Below, one piece after another: positions 36,108-45,593 of a DNA stretch of 64,000 bases. Below the pieces are notes generated by a model. The model made no database searches. It saw only the letters and a program-made list of their open reading frames with translations, and was not told the origin of the DNA. Positions within the stretch are counted from its first letter, which is position 1. The number at the start of each line of letters is the position of its first letter. Made by a program: the position numbers and the translations under genes. Origin of the DNA: Halomonas halocynthiae DSM 14573 (GTDB taxonomy: Bacteria; Pseudomonadota; Gammaproteobacteria; Pseudomonadales; Halomonadaceae); contig NZ_KE384439.1 in the NCBI RefSeq assembly GCF_000425725.1, positions 343,309 to 407,308 on the forward strand, in the 5' to 3' direction.

Positions 36108-37732
36108 TGAAATCATTACTACCGATTGTTCGCTTGCTGATATCGGCCTCGCCCTGGAGTATGGCGCGTGGGGCGCTATTGGCCATCGTCGTTCTATTAA
36201 TGGGCGCGGGGTTACTTGGGCTGTCAGGTTGGTTTATTACCGCCACGGGAATTGCGGGCATCACAGGCGTTGGTATTGCATTTGATGTGTTTCGACCGTC
36301 GGCAGGCGTGCGCTTTCTGGCGTTGGGAAGAACAGTGTCGCGTTATGGTGAGCGCCTGTTGACCCATGACGCGACTTTGCGTGCCTTGGCGGCGCTGCGT
36401 GTCACCTTGCTGAGACGCCAATCATCGTTGCATAGCAGAGCGCTGGCTCGTCTGCGTAGCGAAGCAACATTGACGCGTATTGTGTCAGATGTCGATGCGC
36501 TGGATGGTGTTGTGTTGAGACTGCTGTTGCCGGCTTTAGCGGCGCTTATCACGCAGGTTGTCGTGTTCATGATGATGGGGTGGTTGACCGACTGGTGGAT
36601 GGCCTGGGCGCTGCTAGCCGGATATTTGCCCTTATCGGGGCTGATTTTCTGGTGGCTGGCTCAGCAAAGTATGGTTCCTTCCGTAAATGTGGAGGCCAAC
36701 GCGCAAGCACTTCGCCGAGCCGCTATTGATATGCTGCGAGATCGTCAGGCCGTTATTCTGGGAGGTGTTCTGGGACAGCGTGAAGCTGGTCTGCTCAATA
36801 TGGATAGTCAGTCGCGCCAGGCGGCTCGTAAACTGGACCGTGCAGAACGTTCGGCTCAGGCGAGCATTGCTTTTCTGGTTTCTGTCGTGGCAGGGCTGGC
36901 GCTGATCGTCGGCGGTTATTTGGTGGCGCAGGGTGTTGTTAGCCCAGCTGTTGGTGGCATGGGGATATTTGTCGCGCTGGCGCTGGCCGAGACAATTCTG
37001 CCGCTTAAGCGCGGTGTAGCCGAGGTTGGCCGGATGAGTAGTGCCGCGCAGCGCATTAATGAAAGCTTGCAGTCATCTATCGCCAAGACGCTTAATCCGG
37101 TCAACACAGACCCGTCTGCACCGTTGCTTGTGGTAAATACGGGTCAGCTCACGCTAACGCTTAACCCTGGTGATACTGTCGCCTTGACTGGTGCTAGCGG
37201 TAGTGGAAAAAGTACCTTGTTAATGCAGATTGCCGGGTTGGAAGCGTGCCCGATACAACCAGATGGCAGCGCAAGCCTTACGATTAAAGGCGTGCCCCCT
37301 TGTGACTGGGCGGAACCTGCGCTGCGAAAGTTGGTTGCAGTGGTACCGCAGCGCAGTACGCTAATTGCTGGGAGTATTCGTGACAACCTGTGCCTTGCCA
37401 GAAACGCCAGTGATGAACTGTTGTGGAAGGCGCTGACGGCGGTGGCGTTGCAACAGGTGATTGCTGAACGTGGTGGGCTTGATGCGCAGCTAGGAGAAGG
37501 GGGAAGCGGTCTTTCGGGTGGTCAGTCTCAGCGGTTATGTCTAGCGCGAGGTATTCTGAATCGTCCCGAACTGTTGTTGCTGGATGAACCAATTGAAGGA
37601 TTAGACGCGCAAACCGCTGATCAAGTTCTTGTTGGAATACGTCGTTATCTTCCTGATGTTGCAATACTTGCGACCTTACACCGCAGTGCTGATCACGCTG
37701 TATTTGATAGACAAGTGAGGCTGTCTTTGTGA
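36107..37732 (+). CDS. cydC: Thiol reductant ABC exporter subunit CydC
   Basis: 541 residues, the CydD partner. The N-terminal membrane part includes the CydC-like GLSGWFITATGIAGI and RFLALGRTVSRYGERLLTHDATLR. The ATPase domain has Walker A LTGASGSGKSTLL, signature LSGGQSQRLCLARGIL and Walker B LLLLDEPIEGLD. The ATG at 36107 (overlapping the cydD TGA) is preferred over the GTG one codon earlier. It is followed after 226 nt by cydABX, so all five genes may act as one regulon. Confidence 0.93.
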   Translation: MKSLLPIVRLLISASPWSMARGALLAIVVLLMGAGLLGLSGWFITATGIAGITGVGIAFDVFRPSAGVRFLALGRTVSRYGERLLTHDATLRALAALRVTLLRRQSSLHSRALARLRSEATLTRIVSDVDALDGVVLRLLLPALAALITQVVVFMMMGWLTDWWMAWALLAGYLPLSGLIFWWLAQQSMVPSVNVEANAQALRRAAIDMLRDRQAVILGGVLGQREAGLLNMDSQSRQAARKLDRAERSAQASIAFLVSVVAGLALIVGGYLVAQGVVSPAVGGMGIFVALALAETILPLKRGVAEVGRMSSAAQRINESLQSSIAKTLNPVNTDPSAPLLVVNTGQLTLTLNPGDTVALTGASGSGKSTLLMQIAGLEACPIQPDGSASLTIKGVPPCDWAEPALRKLVAVVPQRSTLIAGSIRDNLCLARNASDELLWKALTAVALQQVIAERGGLDAQLGEGGSGLSGGQSQRLCLARGILNRPELLLLDEPIEGLDAQTADQVLVGIRRYLPDVAILATLHRSADHAVFDRQVRLSL

Positions 37733-37958
37733 CGATAAGCTTGTCCTAAAAATGAATTAAAAAAACAATAAAGTCGTGTCGGCTTCGTGACCATCAGTAT
37801 TCGGTATGTCGAAGTCATTCAAAGGTAAGCAAGGGCCTTTAATCCTCGCACTCTGAGTCTCGAGAGGGACAAGTGGATTGGCCCAAGCCTGTCCGCCAAC
37901 TGTTTTCTGCTCATCAAGGCGTTACGGTGGGTAGACCGGAACAAGGGAGAGCCGAGAC

Positions 37959-39566
37959 ATGGATCTCGATATCGTTGAGCTGTCGCGACTGCAGTTTGCG
38001 CTGACGGCGATGTATCACTTCCTTTTCGTACCACTGACGTTGGGTCTGTCAGTGATTGTTGCGATTATGGAAACCGTCTATGTTATGACGCGCCGAGTCA
38101 TTTGGCGTCAAATGACCAAGTTCTGGGGCACGCTGTTTGGCATTAACTTTGCCATTGGTGTTGCTACCGGTATTACCATGGAATTCCAGTTTGGTATGAA
38201 CTGGTCGTATTACAGTCACTATGTTGGAGATATTTTCGGGGCCCCGCTGGCAATTGAAGGGCTGATGGCTTTTTTCCTTGAGGCGACATTTGTTGGGCTG
38301 TTCTTCTTTGGTTGGGACAAGTTAAGTCGAATTGGACACTTGGTTGTGACCTGGTTGGTGGCTATTGGTTCCAACTTTTCTGCGCTGTGGATCTTGATTG
38401 CTAACGGTTGGATGCAAAACCCTGTGGGAGCTGCGTTTAACCCTGAAACGATGCGCATGGAGATGACTAGCTGGTTTGAGGTGATGTTCAACCCAGTGGC
38501 TCAGGCTAAGTTTGTGCATACGGTGTCTGCTGGTTATGTAACGGCGTCTGTATTTGTGTTGGGCGTTTCAGCCTGGTATCTCCTGAAGGGTCGTCATGTC
38601 GACCTGGCGCGTCGCTCGATAGCTGTTGCTTGCTCGTTTGGTTTGGCTGCTGCGTTGTCAGTTGTGGTGTTGGGTGATGAGTCTGGTTACTTGACCACAC
38701 ACGACCAGAAAATGAAGATGGCCGCCATGGAGGCCATGTGGGAGACCGAAGAGGCACCGGCATCGTTCACCCTGTTAGGGGTTCCTGATCGAGAAGCCCG
38801 TGAAACGAAATACGCCATTCATATCCCTTATGTTATGGGGCTGATAGGCACCCGCTCGCTGGATACGCCGATAGAAGGCATCAAAGAGCTGCTGCAAGAG
38901 TCTGAGCAACGTATTCGCTCGGGTATCGTTGCTTATGATGCACTGATGACAATTCGCGAGGATCGGGGAGAAAGCAGTCCTGAAGTACGTGACACGTTTG
39001 AGGAGCACGGGGGTAACTTAGGGTATGCCTATTTGTTGAAGCGTTATGTAGATGATCCGCGTGAGGCGACAGAAGCGCAGATTGCTCAGGCGACAGATGA
39101 TACGTTACCTGAAGTATTTCCGCTGTTTTGGGCGTTCCGCATCATGGTTGGACTGGGCTTTGGTTTTATCATCATGATGGCTTACTTTTTCTGGCGTACC
39201 AGCTTTCGTGGTCGTGATTATCCGCGTTGGGCGTTGCGTTTGGCGGTCATCATTATTCCAGCTCCCTGGATTGCGGCTGAGCTGGGGTGGTTTGTTGCGG
39301 AATATGGCCGTCAGCCATGGACAGTCGATGGCGTGTTACCAACTGCGCTATCCGTCAGCCACTTATCAATTGGTGATGTGCTCTTTACGCTGGCGGGCTT
39401 TATGCTCTTCTACACCGTGCTATTTATCGTAGAGATGGGGCTGATGTTGAAGTACATCCGTCAGGGGCCAGTTGAAGATGTTAAAGAAACTGACGTTTGG
39501 ATGGAGCAGCATAAGCGCCGTCTGAGTCGTCCGGACGATAACAGTCACCTTGCGTCTGCGGAGTAA
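37959..39566 (+). CDS. cydA: Cytochrome bd ubiquinol oxidase subunit I
   Basis: 535 residues, long Q-loop type like E. coli CydA. Haem ligands are visible: His in AMYHFLFVPLTLGLS (near residue 19) for the high-spin haem and His in VHTVSAGYV for b558. The Q loop starts GDESGYLTTHDQKMKMAAMEA, and GWFVAEYGRQPW is the conserved C-terminal signature. It couples quinol oxidation to oxygen reduction at high affinity. The ATG at 37959 has AAGGGAGAG upstream. Confidence 0.97.
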   Translation: MDLDIVELSRLQFALTAMYHFLFVPLTLGLSVIVAIMETVYVMTRRVIWRQMTKFWGTLFGINFAIGVATGITMEFQFGMNWSYYSHYVGDIFGAPLAIEGLMAFFLEATFVGLFFFGWDKLSRIGHLVVTWLVAIGSNFSALWILIANGWMQNPVGAAFNPETMRMEMTSWFEVMFNPVAQAKFVHTVSAGYVTASVFVLGVSAWYLLKGRHVDLARRSIAVACSFGLAAALSVVVLGDESGYLTTHDQKMKMAAMEAMWETEEAPASFTLLGVPDREARETKYAIHIPYVMGLIGTRSLDTPIEGIKELLQESEQRIRSGIVAYDALMTIREDRGESSPEVRDTFEEHGGNLGYAYLLKRYVDDPREATEAQIAQATDDTLPEVFPLFWAFRIMVGLGFGFIIMMAYFFWRTSFRGRDYPRWALRLAVIIIPAPWIAAELGWFVAEYGRQPWTVDGVLPTALSVSHLSIGDVLFTLAGFMLFYTVLFIVEMGLMLKYIRQGPVEDVKETDVWMEQHKRRLSRPDDNSHLASAE

Positions 39567-39571
39567 CGGCT

Positions 39572-40729
39572 ATGATTTTACATGAACTCATTGGTTACGA
39601 CGTCCTGCGTGTCATCTGGTGGTTGCTGTTAGGCATCCTGCTGATCGCCTTTGCGATGACCGATGGATTTGATATGGGGGTTGGGGCGCTGTTGCCCTTT
39701 GTTGGCAAGACGGATATCGAGCGCCGTGTTGTTATCAATACCATTGGCCCAGTATGGGAAGGGAATCAGGTGTGGTTCATCCTGGGGGGCGGTGCCATCT
39801 TTGCCGCTTGGCCGCCGTTGTATGCGGCTAGCTTCTCTGGGTTTTACCTTGCAATGTTCCTGGTATTGGCGGCGCTAATCCTGCGTCCGGTAGCGTTTAA
39901 GTATCGCTCCAAGCGTGACTCAGTTGTTTGGCGAACCTCCTGGGATTGGGCGCTGTTTGTGGGTGGCGCCTTGCCAGCACTGTTATTTGGTGTTGCCGTG
40001 GGCAATGTGTTGTTAGGCGTACCCTTTGAGTTAACGCCTGACTTGTTCACACTCTACCATGGCACCATGCTGGGTAAGCTGGTCGGTTTGCTACGGCCTT
40101 TTGCGCTACTGGCTGGCGTTGTGTCGCTGATGATGCTGATCACGCACGGTGCTGCCTGGCTATCGTTTAAGGCGGAAGGAGCAGTGGCATCGCGTGCGCG
40201 TGCTATCGGTAGCGTGACAGGTCTAGTGACAATCGTTGGCTTTGTGCTTGCTGGCCTTTGGCTGATGTTCGGTATTGAAGGGTATCAGCTGGTTAATGCA
40301 CCTGAGCCTAATGGCCCGTCTAACCCGTTACTGACTGAAGTAGCGCGTACCGCTAGCTGGCTGGACAGCTATTCTGAGCGCCCTTGGGCGGTAGCAGGCC
40401 CAGTGCTTGGGTTGATCGGCATGATTATGACCGTGATCGGTCTGCGTGCTGGTCGTGAGGGCTCTACGCTGTTGTGGTCTAAGCTAGGCATTTTGGGTGC
40501 CATTTCTTCAGTTGGTATGTTGATGTTCCCATTCTTTATGCCGTCGTCTATTAGCCCTGACTCATCGTTGACCGTGTGGGACAGCTCATCGTCTCACCTG
40601 ACGCTGTTTGTCATGTTGTTTGCAACTGCCATTTTCTTGCCGCTGATCCTGGTTTATACCGCTTGGGTGTACAAGGTGTTGTGGGGCAAGGTGACGGAAA
40701 CCGATGTCACTGATGGTCACAGCTATTAA
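39572..40729 (+). CDS. cydB: Cytochrome bd ubiquinol oxidase subunit II
   Basis: 385 residues with about nine helices. The family opening LLGILLIAFAMTDGFDMGVGALLPFVG and GPVWEGNQVWFILGGGAIFAAWP are intact. It pairs with CydA and is 5 nt downstream. The ATG at 39572 has GGAG upstream. The stop is followed by AGGAGG, the ribosome site of cydX. Confidence 0.97.
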   Translation: MILHELIGYDVLRVIWWLLLGILLIAFAMTDGFDMGVGALLPFVGKTDIERRVVINTIGPVWEGNQVWFILGGGAIFAAWPPLYAASFSGFYLAMFLVLAALILRPVAFKYRSKRDSVVWRTSWDWALFVGGALPALLFGVAVGNVLLGVPFELTPDLFTLYHGTMLGKLVGLLRPFALLAGVVSLMMLITHGAAWLSFKAEGAVASRARAIGSVTGLVTIVGFVLAGLWLMFGIEGYQLVNAPEPNGPSNPLLTEVARTASWLDSYSERPWAVAGPVLGLIGMIMTVIGLRAGREGSTLLWSKLGILGAISSVGMLMFPFFMPSSISPDSSLTVWDSSSSHLTLFVMLFATAIFLPLILVYTAWVYKVLWGKVTETDVTDGHSY

Positions 40730-40740
40730 GGAGGTAGAAC

Positions 40741-40881
40741 ATGTGGTATTTCGCTTGGATGTTGGGTCTTCCCTTGGCAGCAGTGTTTGCCGTTGTTAAC
40801 GCCATGTGGCTTGAAATTCAGCACGACCGCGTACTGGAAGGCGATGAGGAAAGTACGCGTGCAGATCGTGACGCATTTTGA
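40741..40881 (+). CDS. cydX: Cytochrome bd small subunit CydX
   Basis: 46-residue single-helix protein. It starts MWYFAWMLGLPLAAVFAVVNA, clearly alike E. coli CydX (MWYFAWILG...), followed by Trp-Leu-Glu and a charged tail. It lies 11 nt after cydB with an AGGAGG site 6 nt before its ATG. CydX stabilises the haem d site of the oxidase. It is easily missed because of its length. Residue identity in the first nine positions and its place make the call firm. Confidence 0.95.
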   Translation: MWYFAWMLGLPLAAVFAVVNAMWLEIQHDRVLEGDEESTRADRDAF

Positions 40882-41062
40882 TATCCGCATGGCGAGAGTG
40901 ACGAGATAGAAAAAGAGTGGTGCGGTAATTCGCGCTGCGAACCGTAACGCAGACAGGTCGTCAGGATGTGGAATGCACATTTTGTCGGCCTGTTTACTAT
41001 TGTGGCTAAACGTCACGGAGCCTATAGCGATAAAACCTCGCCTATTAACTTAAGGAAGTGTT

Positions 41063-41581
41063 GTGAAAATAAAGATGCTGAAATTAACTGCTGCTATCGT
41101 TACGTTATCAGTGATGACTGGTTGCGCCTCTATCGTTGGTGAAAGAGAGCAGTCAGTAACAATCAGTAGCAGTCCAAGTAATGCTAGTGTGATGATTACC
41201 GATGAGCGTCGGGACGAAGTCTATTCTGGAACGACACCTACCACGGTACAATTGCGTAAGTCCGATGGCAGCTATTTTGGTGGGAAGACATACACAGTCG
41301 AGCTTTCTAAAGAGGGTTATGACAACCGCTCGGTGATAATCAACTCTAGGCCTAATGGTTGGTATATCGGCGGCAACCTGGTCTTTGGTGGGCTGATTGG
41401 TTGGTTTATTGTCGATCCGCTGACTGGTGCTATGTATAACCTTACGCCGAACTCTATTAATGCAACACTTGGAGAAAAAGTAGTCACGACAGAAGATGGC
41501 GGCTCCGAAATTACACTGGTATTGATCGAAGACGTGCCTGCAGAAATGCGCAATAAAATGAAATACATCGGCCAGATGTAA
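41063..41581 (+). CDS. PEGA-domain lipoprotein
   Basis: 172 residues. The signal peptide ends in lipobox VMTGC (Cys about 21). Residues ~32-90 look like a PEGA-type surface repeat (VTISSSPSNASVMITDE; YTVELSKEGYDNRSVII). A hydrophobic stretch GGNLVFGGLIGWFIVDPLTGAMY follows. The function is unknown, though such proteins are often surface or envelope proteins. It begins with GTG at 41063 after TAAGGAAG. It has no evident partner. Confidence 0.75.
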   Translation: MKIKMLKLTAAIVTLSVMTGCASIVGEREQSVTISSSPSNASVMITDERRDEVYSGTTPTTVQLRKSDGSYFGGKTYTVELSKEGYDNRSVIINSRPNGWYIGGNLVFGGLIGWFIVDPLTGAMYNLTPNSINATLGEKVVTTEDGGSEITLVLIEDVPAEMRNKMKYIGQM

Positions 41582-41720
41582 CTTGTTTTAGCGCAAGCAC
41601 CGCCTCAGCGCGGAGCTTTGTTTTTTTAGGGTAGGTTTGAGGAGGAGTGAAACAGCAGCCGGATGAGTTGAAGGTAGCGTGTCGGCGATAGCTTCCCAGC
41701 GTTTTACTCAGCACAAAACA

Positions 41721-41761
41721 AAAAGCCGCCGCTCGGCATGACCCGTAAGCGGCGGCTTTTT
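41721..41761. terminator. Bidirectional terminator between lipoprotein and tRNA-Pro
   Basis: A 12-bp GC-rich stem (AAAAGCCGCCGCT with AGCGGCGGCTTTT) is flanked by A- and T-runs. It can terminate both the + strand unit and the tRNA on the minus strand. Confidence 0.9.
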
Positions 41762-41771
41762 ATGAATATTT

Positions 41772-41848
41772 TGGTCGGAACGACAGGATTCGAACCTGCG
41801 ACCTTTGCAACCCCATTGCAACGCGCTACCAAGCTGCGCCACGTTCCG
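41772..41848 (-). tRNA. tRNA-Pro (anticodon GGG)
   Basis: 77 nt with acceptor CGGAACG/CGTTCCG, discriminator A and encoded CCA. The anticodon loop ATGGGGT sits between TTGCA and TGCAA, and the T-loop is GTTCGAATC. It is a solitary gene ending just before a shared terminator. Confidence 0.97.
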
Positions 41849-42011
41849 ACATGCTTTCGGTGCTGAACCCTTGGGTTCGTACTGCCCGATAACGAGGCGT
41901 ATACTAGCGCGTTGAGTGAGAAAATAAAACCCTTCTTTGCGGTTTTATTTCAACTGCTTGGGGCGTCATAGGCGCTGAGTTGCTTTGAGTACTGTTATTA
42001 AGGATGTTGTG

Positions 42012-42401
42012 ATGCCACTGATACTGGGGATGAGCGTATTACTCGGTTGCCAGATGCTGGGTGAGTTGCTGACACGGTTACTTTCTGCGCCGATACCGGG
42101 GCCAGTATTTGGCATGGTGATTCTGTTGCTCGGGTTATTGGTTCGTGGGCGGGTGCCAAATAGTTTGCGTACGGCGTCAGAAGGGCTGCTGGGGTACCTG
42201 ACGCTACTGTTTGTTCCTGCTGGGGTGGGGTTGATTATTCATGGGCGGCTGATTGGTGATGACTGGTTAGCTATTGCAGTGACGCTAGTCGTGTCTACGA
42301 TGTTGACCGTTGTTGTTACGGCGCTGGTGTTGTCTTATTTTCAGAAAAACCAGGGCGAAAACAACGACGTGGTTGATAAATTGGGAGAGTGTGATAAATG
42401 A
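42012..42401 (+). CDS. CidA/LrgA family holin-like protein
   Basis: 129 residues with four helices and the LrgA signature SAPIPGPVFGMVILLLGLL. CidA/LrgA proteins affect murein hydrolase export and, in several bacteria, pyruvate transport. The start chosen is the ATG at 42012, 8 nt after TAAGGA. A TTG at 41985 would add nine residues. The stop overlaps the LrgB start (ATGA). Confidence 0.82.
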   Translation: MPLILGMSVLLGCQMLGELLTRLLSAPIPGPVFGMVILLLGLLVRGRVPNSLRTASEGLLGYLTLLFVPAGVGLIIHGRLIGDDWLAIAVTLVVSTMLTVVVTALVLSYFQKNQGENNDVVDKLGECDK

Positions 42402-43126
42402 AAGTGGCTGCTCTGGACCAGCTGTGGGTGTATTTGTCGGGCAATCCTCTCTTATCGCTATTGGTGACTTTGCTCGCATTTTTATTGTCGGTGCGGATCA
42501 ATAAGTTGGCAGGTGGCACGCCAGTGCTGCACCCAGTGATATTAAGTATTGCGATGTTGATTGCTTTTTTGTTGCTAGTGGATATGGACTACGCCACGTA
42601 TTTTGAGGGTGCCCAGTTTATTCACTTTCTATTGGGGCCAGCCACTGTCGCGTTGGCGGTGCCGTTATACGACCATCGTGAGCGGGTTCGCAGCATGCTT
42701 GTTCCACTGGTGCTTGCCTGTCTGGCTGGGATTTTTACGGCGGTATTAACCACCGTCGGTATGGCGCTGGTGATGGGGGCGCAGCGTGCGACGGTGCTGT
42801 CATTGGCGCCGCGATCGGTGACTTCGCCAATTGCTATGGGCGTTGCTGAACAGGTCGGTGGCATCCCGTCGTTGGCAGCGGGTCTTGTGCTGTTGACTGG
42901 TGCTGTGGGATGTGTCGTAGGGCCGCTATTGTTCAAGATTTTTAAAATCAAGGACCCTGCGGTTAAAGGGTTTACGCTGGGTCTGGCGGCTCATGGTATC
43001 GGTACTGCACATTCTTTTGCTCAGATTGGTGCTATTGCCGGGGCATTCTCTGGTCTGGCTATGGGGTTGACGGGTCTATTAACGGCGTTCTTATTGCCCA
43101 TGATTATTAAACTGGTAGGGCTTTGA
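42398..43126 (+). CDS. LrgB/CidB family membrane protein
   Basis: 242 residues with seven to eight helices and the family motif LAPRSVTSPIAMGVAEQVGGIPSLAAG, then GLAAHGIGTAHSFAQ. It is the partner of the preceding CidA/LrgA protein and is translationally coupled to it. No LytR/LytSR or CidR regulator gene is adjacent. Confidence 0.9.
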   Translation: MKVAALDQLWVYLSGNPLLSLLVTLLAFLLSVRINKLAGGTPVLHPVILSIAMLIAFLLLVDMDYATYFEGAQFIHFLLGPATVALAVPLYDHRERVRSMLVPLVLACLAGIFTAVLTTVGMALVMGAQRATVLSLAPRSVTSPIAMGVAEQVGGIPSLAAGLVLLTGAVGCVVGPLLFKIFKIKDPAVKGFTLGLAAHGIGTAHSFAQIGAIAGAFSGLAMGLTGLLTAFLLPMIIKLVGL

Positions 43127-43174
43127 TGCGTCCGCGCAGAGCGCGTATTTCTGTGTGTGTTTGGTCTGAGCTTT

Positions 43175-43209
43175 AAGCCACAGCGTCACATGTGGTGACA
43201 CTGTGGCTT
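43175..43209. terminator. Bidirectional terminator between lrgB-like and SLC13 genes
   Basis: Outer 9-bp stem AAGCCACAG/CTGTGGCTT and inner GTCAC/GTGAC form a long hairpin between convergent genes; AT-rich on both flanks. Confidence 0.75.
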
Positions 43210-43222
43210 TATGATGTTGAAT

Positions 43223-44677
43223 TTACCAGACTAGCAAAATCAAGCCATAGCTCATTAGGGTGACCAGTACGGTGCTCATCAGGTTGAGGGCAAAGCCCGC
43301 GCGGATCATTGATTGAATTTTCATTTGCCCAGTAGCAAATACGATGGCGTTGGGTGGCGTAGCGACTGGCATCATAAAGGCGCAGCTGGCAGCAATAGCG
43401 GCCGGCACGGCGATCAGTAGCGGTGAAATGCCCAGCGACAAGGCAAGCGCGCCAAGCAAAGGAAGAAAGGCTGCGGCTGTTGCGGTGTTAGATGTCACCT
43501 CGGTGAGAAATATGATGACTAGTACCACCATGCCTATCATCAGCAGCAACGGGAAGGCGGCAAGCATGCCAAGTTGTTCTGCGATCCACTCGGCAAGTCC
43601 TGACTTGGTGATGGCGCCGGCCAAGGCGAGTCCGCCACCAAACAGCAGCAGGATGCCCCATGGTAGGTCGTGTGTATCGCCCCAGCTAAGTAGGCGGTTG
43701 CCGTTACCGTCTCCTGAGGGCGTGAGAAATAGCAGGATGCCCGCTATGATGGCAATACCAGTGTCGGAGAGCCAGTCGATACCCATGTCATTAAGTAGCG
43801 GACGTATTATCCAGCTGATGGCGGCGAGTAAAAAAATCATTCCGACGCGGCGTTCTGCTGATGATATGCGGCCAAGCTTCGCCAGCTCATCGCGAATCAG
43901 TGTGGCGCTGTCTTCGGCGGCCTCAAGGGCAAACCCTTTACGTGTTAACCACCACCATGCCACTACCATCATGGCCATGCTGATTGGTACGCCGATCAGC
44001 ATCCATTGGGCAAAGCCAAGATCGATGCCACGACTATCTGACAGGTAGGCGGCTAATAAGGCATTAGGGGGCGTGCCAATCAACGTTGCTACGCCTCCGA
44101 TACTGGCAGAGTAAGCAATGGCGAGTAATAGGGCGGTGGCATAGCGCCGACGGGCCTCAGGGTCGCCATTTTCAATCAGGCTGATAACTGACATGCCAAT
44201 GGGTAGCATCATAATGGCTGTGGCGGTATTTGATACCCACATGCTAAGGAAGCCAGTGGCTATCATGAATCCCGCAATTTGGCGACGTGGCTCCTGACCT
44301 ACCACTCGTAATACCATAAGAGCAATGCGTCGGTGTAGGTTCCAGCGCTGCATCCCAATACCTAGCAAAAAACCACCGAGAAACAGGTAGATGATGGGGT
44401 GTGCATAGTTGGAGGCGACGCTTTTGATATCGCTGATCGCCAGTGCAGGTGCTGCCGCCATTGGCAGAAGTGATGTGACGGGGATGGGAATGGCCTCGGT
44501 AGACCACCAAGTGGCCATTAGTAGAGCCAAGCCAACGCAGTACCAAGCTGTTTCGGGCATGCTCCCAGGAGGAGGGATTACAAGAGTCATGAGTAGGAAT
44601 GCTGGGCCAAGCCAGAGTCCGATGCGCGCTGCCGTTGATGCCGGAGCAGCTGTCTGCGGTTCTCGAGAGTGAGACAT
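43223..44677 (-). CDS. DASS/SLC13 family sodium-coupled anion symporter
   Basis: 484 residues with about twelve helices. Both SNT substrate/sodium motifs are present: MWVSNTATAIMMLPIG and EVTSNTATAAAFLPLL. The ATPPNA-type end (MPVATPPNAIVFATG) is also seen. Family members import dicarboxylates, citrate or sulfate with Na+, which fits a halophile. The start is at 44677 with GGGAG about 6 nt upstream; a start four codons earlier is possible. Confidence 0.9.
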   Translation of the reverse strand: MSHSREPQTAAPASTAARIGLWLGPAFLLMTLVIPPPGSMPETAWYCVGLALLMATWWSTEAIPIPVTSLLPMAAAPALAISDIKSVASNYAHPIIYLFLGGFLLGIGMQRWNLHRRIALMVLRVVGQEPRRQIAGFMIATGFLSMWVSNTATAIMMLPIGMSVISLIENGDPEARRRYATALLLAIAYSASIGGVATLIGTPPNALLAAYLSDSRGIDLGFAQWMLIGVPISMAMMVVAWWWLTRKGFALEAAEDSATLIRDELAKLGRISSAERRVGMIFLLAAISWIIRPLLNDMGIDWLSDTGIAIIAGILLFLTPSGDGNGNRLLSWGDTHDLPWGILLLFGGGLALAGAITKSGLAEWIAEQLGMLAAFPLLLMIGMVVLVIIFLTEVTSNTATAAAFLPLLGALALSLGISPLLIAVPAAIAASCAFMMPVATPPNAIVFATGQMKIQSMIRAGFALNLMSTVLVTLMSYGLILLVW

Positions 44678-44847
44678 GAGTTCTCCCATTCAGGTAAATA
44701 ATTGCGTAGAGCTGCTAATGGATATGACAGGTGGTTGCCCCTGCACAACACAAAGAGAATGCCCCTGTGCAGTGACTTGCTGGGGGTGTTTGGGCGCCTG
44801 GCGGCGGCAGTATAAAATATCTGTAAATTTTTAGAATAGGTATTGTT

Positions 44848-45309
44848 ATGTCAAATAGTTTAGCGATGATTCTTCTGGGTGTCGCCTTGCTGGTAACCGC
44901 AGGTTTGGCTGGGTATGCGTTCCTTCTGTGGCGAGAAGTTGGAAAGCGTAAAGCGTTTCGTTACGACGAAGACAGAAGGGCAGTACAGAATAGCTTGGAG
45001 AACCTAGAGCTGGTGGCCTCAGCTCTACTTCAGGACCAAGTGGGTATTACAGAGGCTGCCTGGCGCTGTCGAACACTGTTTGATATCATCGAGTCAGGAT
45101 TGGTTGATGAGCCAGAATTCAAGGCATTTGCAATTGTTCATGCGCGAACTCAGCACTTGCACAGCCACTCTGCGCGTATGGCATTAACAGCAGCTCAGCG
45201 GCGAAAGGAAGACCAAGAGCGGCTGGAAGTGGAGGGTGAGATGCGCGAACCTGTGCTCGCTTCGGCTAAGGCAGCGTTGGATTTTGTCGCTAAAAAAAGG
45301 CGGCCGTAA
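44848..45309 (+). CDS. DUF2489 family membrane-anchored protein
   Basis: 153 residues with one N-terminal helix (MILLGVALLVTAGLAGYAFLLW) and a charged cytoplasmic helical domain (LELVASALLQDQVGITEAAWRCRTLFD). It resembles DUF2489 proteins, whose function is unknown. The ATG at 44848 has AATAGG upstream. It is divergent from the SLC13 gene. Confidence 0.75.
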   Translation: MSNSLAMILLGVALLVTAGLAGYAFLLWREVGKRKAFRYDEDRRAVQNSLENLELVASALLQDQVGITEAAWRCRTLFDIIESGLVDEPEFKAFAIVHARTQHLHSHSARMALTAAQRRKEDQERLEVEGEMREPVLASAKAALDFVAKKRRP

Positions 45310-45593
45310 AAGGCAGCTAGGGCGAATACCTTAAAACGTTGTAAAAGTTCCATGTTTTATTGCATCATTTGTTAGAATTCGGCAAGCTTGGTACGATGCT
45401 GCGGAAGATTAGGAATGCTGAGTAGCCTGAATCATTTTGCGGTGTTATCAGCTTATCTGGTGTTCGAGTGTTTTTAACAGTGGGTGTGTGGTGTTCGTTC
45501 CAGGTGCCTGCGCTGAATGCTCGAATATACTGTTTCACTGGATGGCATCTACGAATTTGCCCATGCCAGAGTTATGTTAAGAAGGAGTCTTAC

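Noticed and set aside
37733-37958. FNR/ANR box before cydA
   Set aside because: Only an isolated ATCAA half-site is present; no TTGAT-N4-ATCAA.
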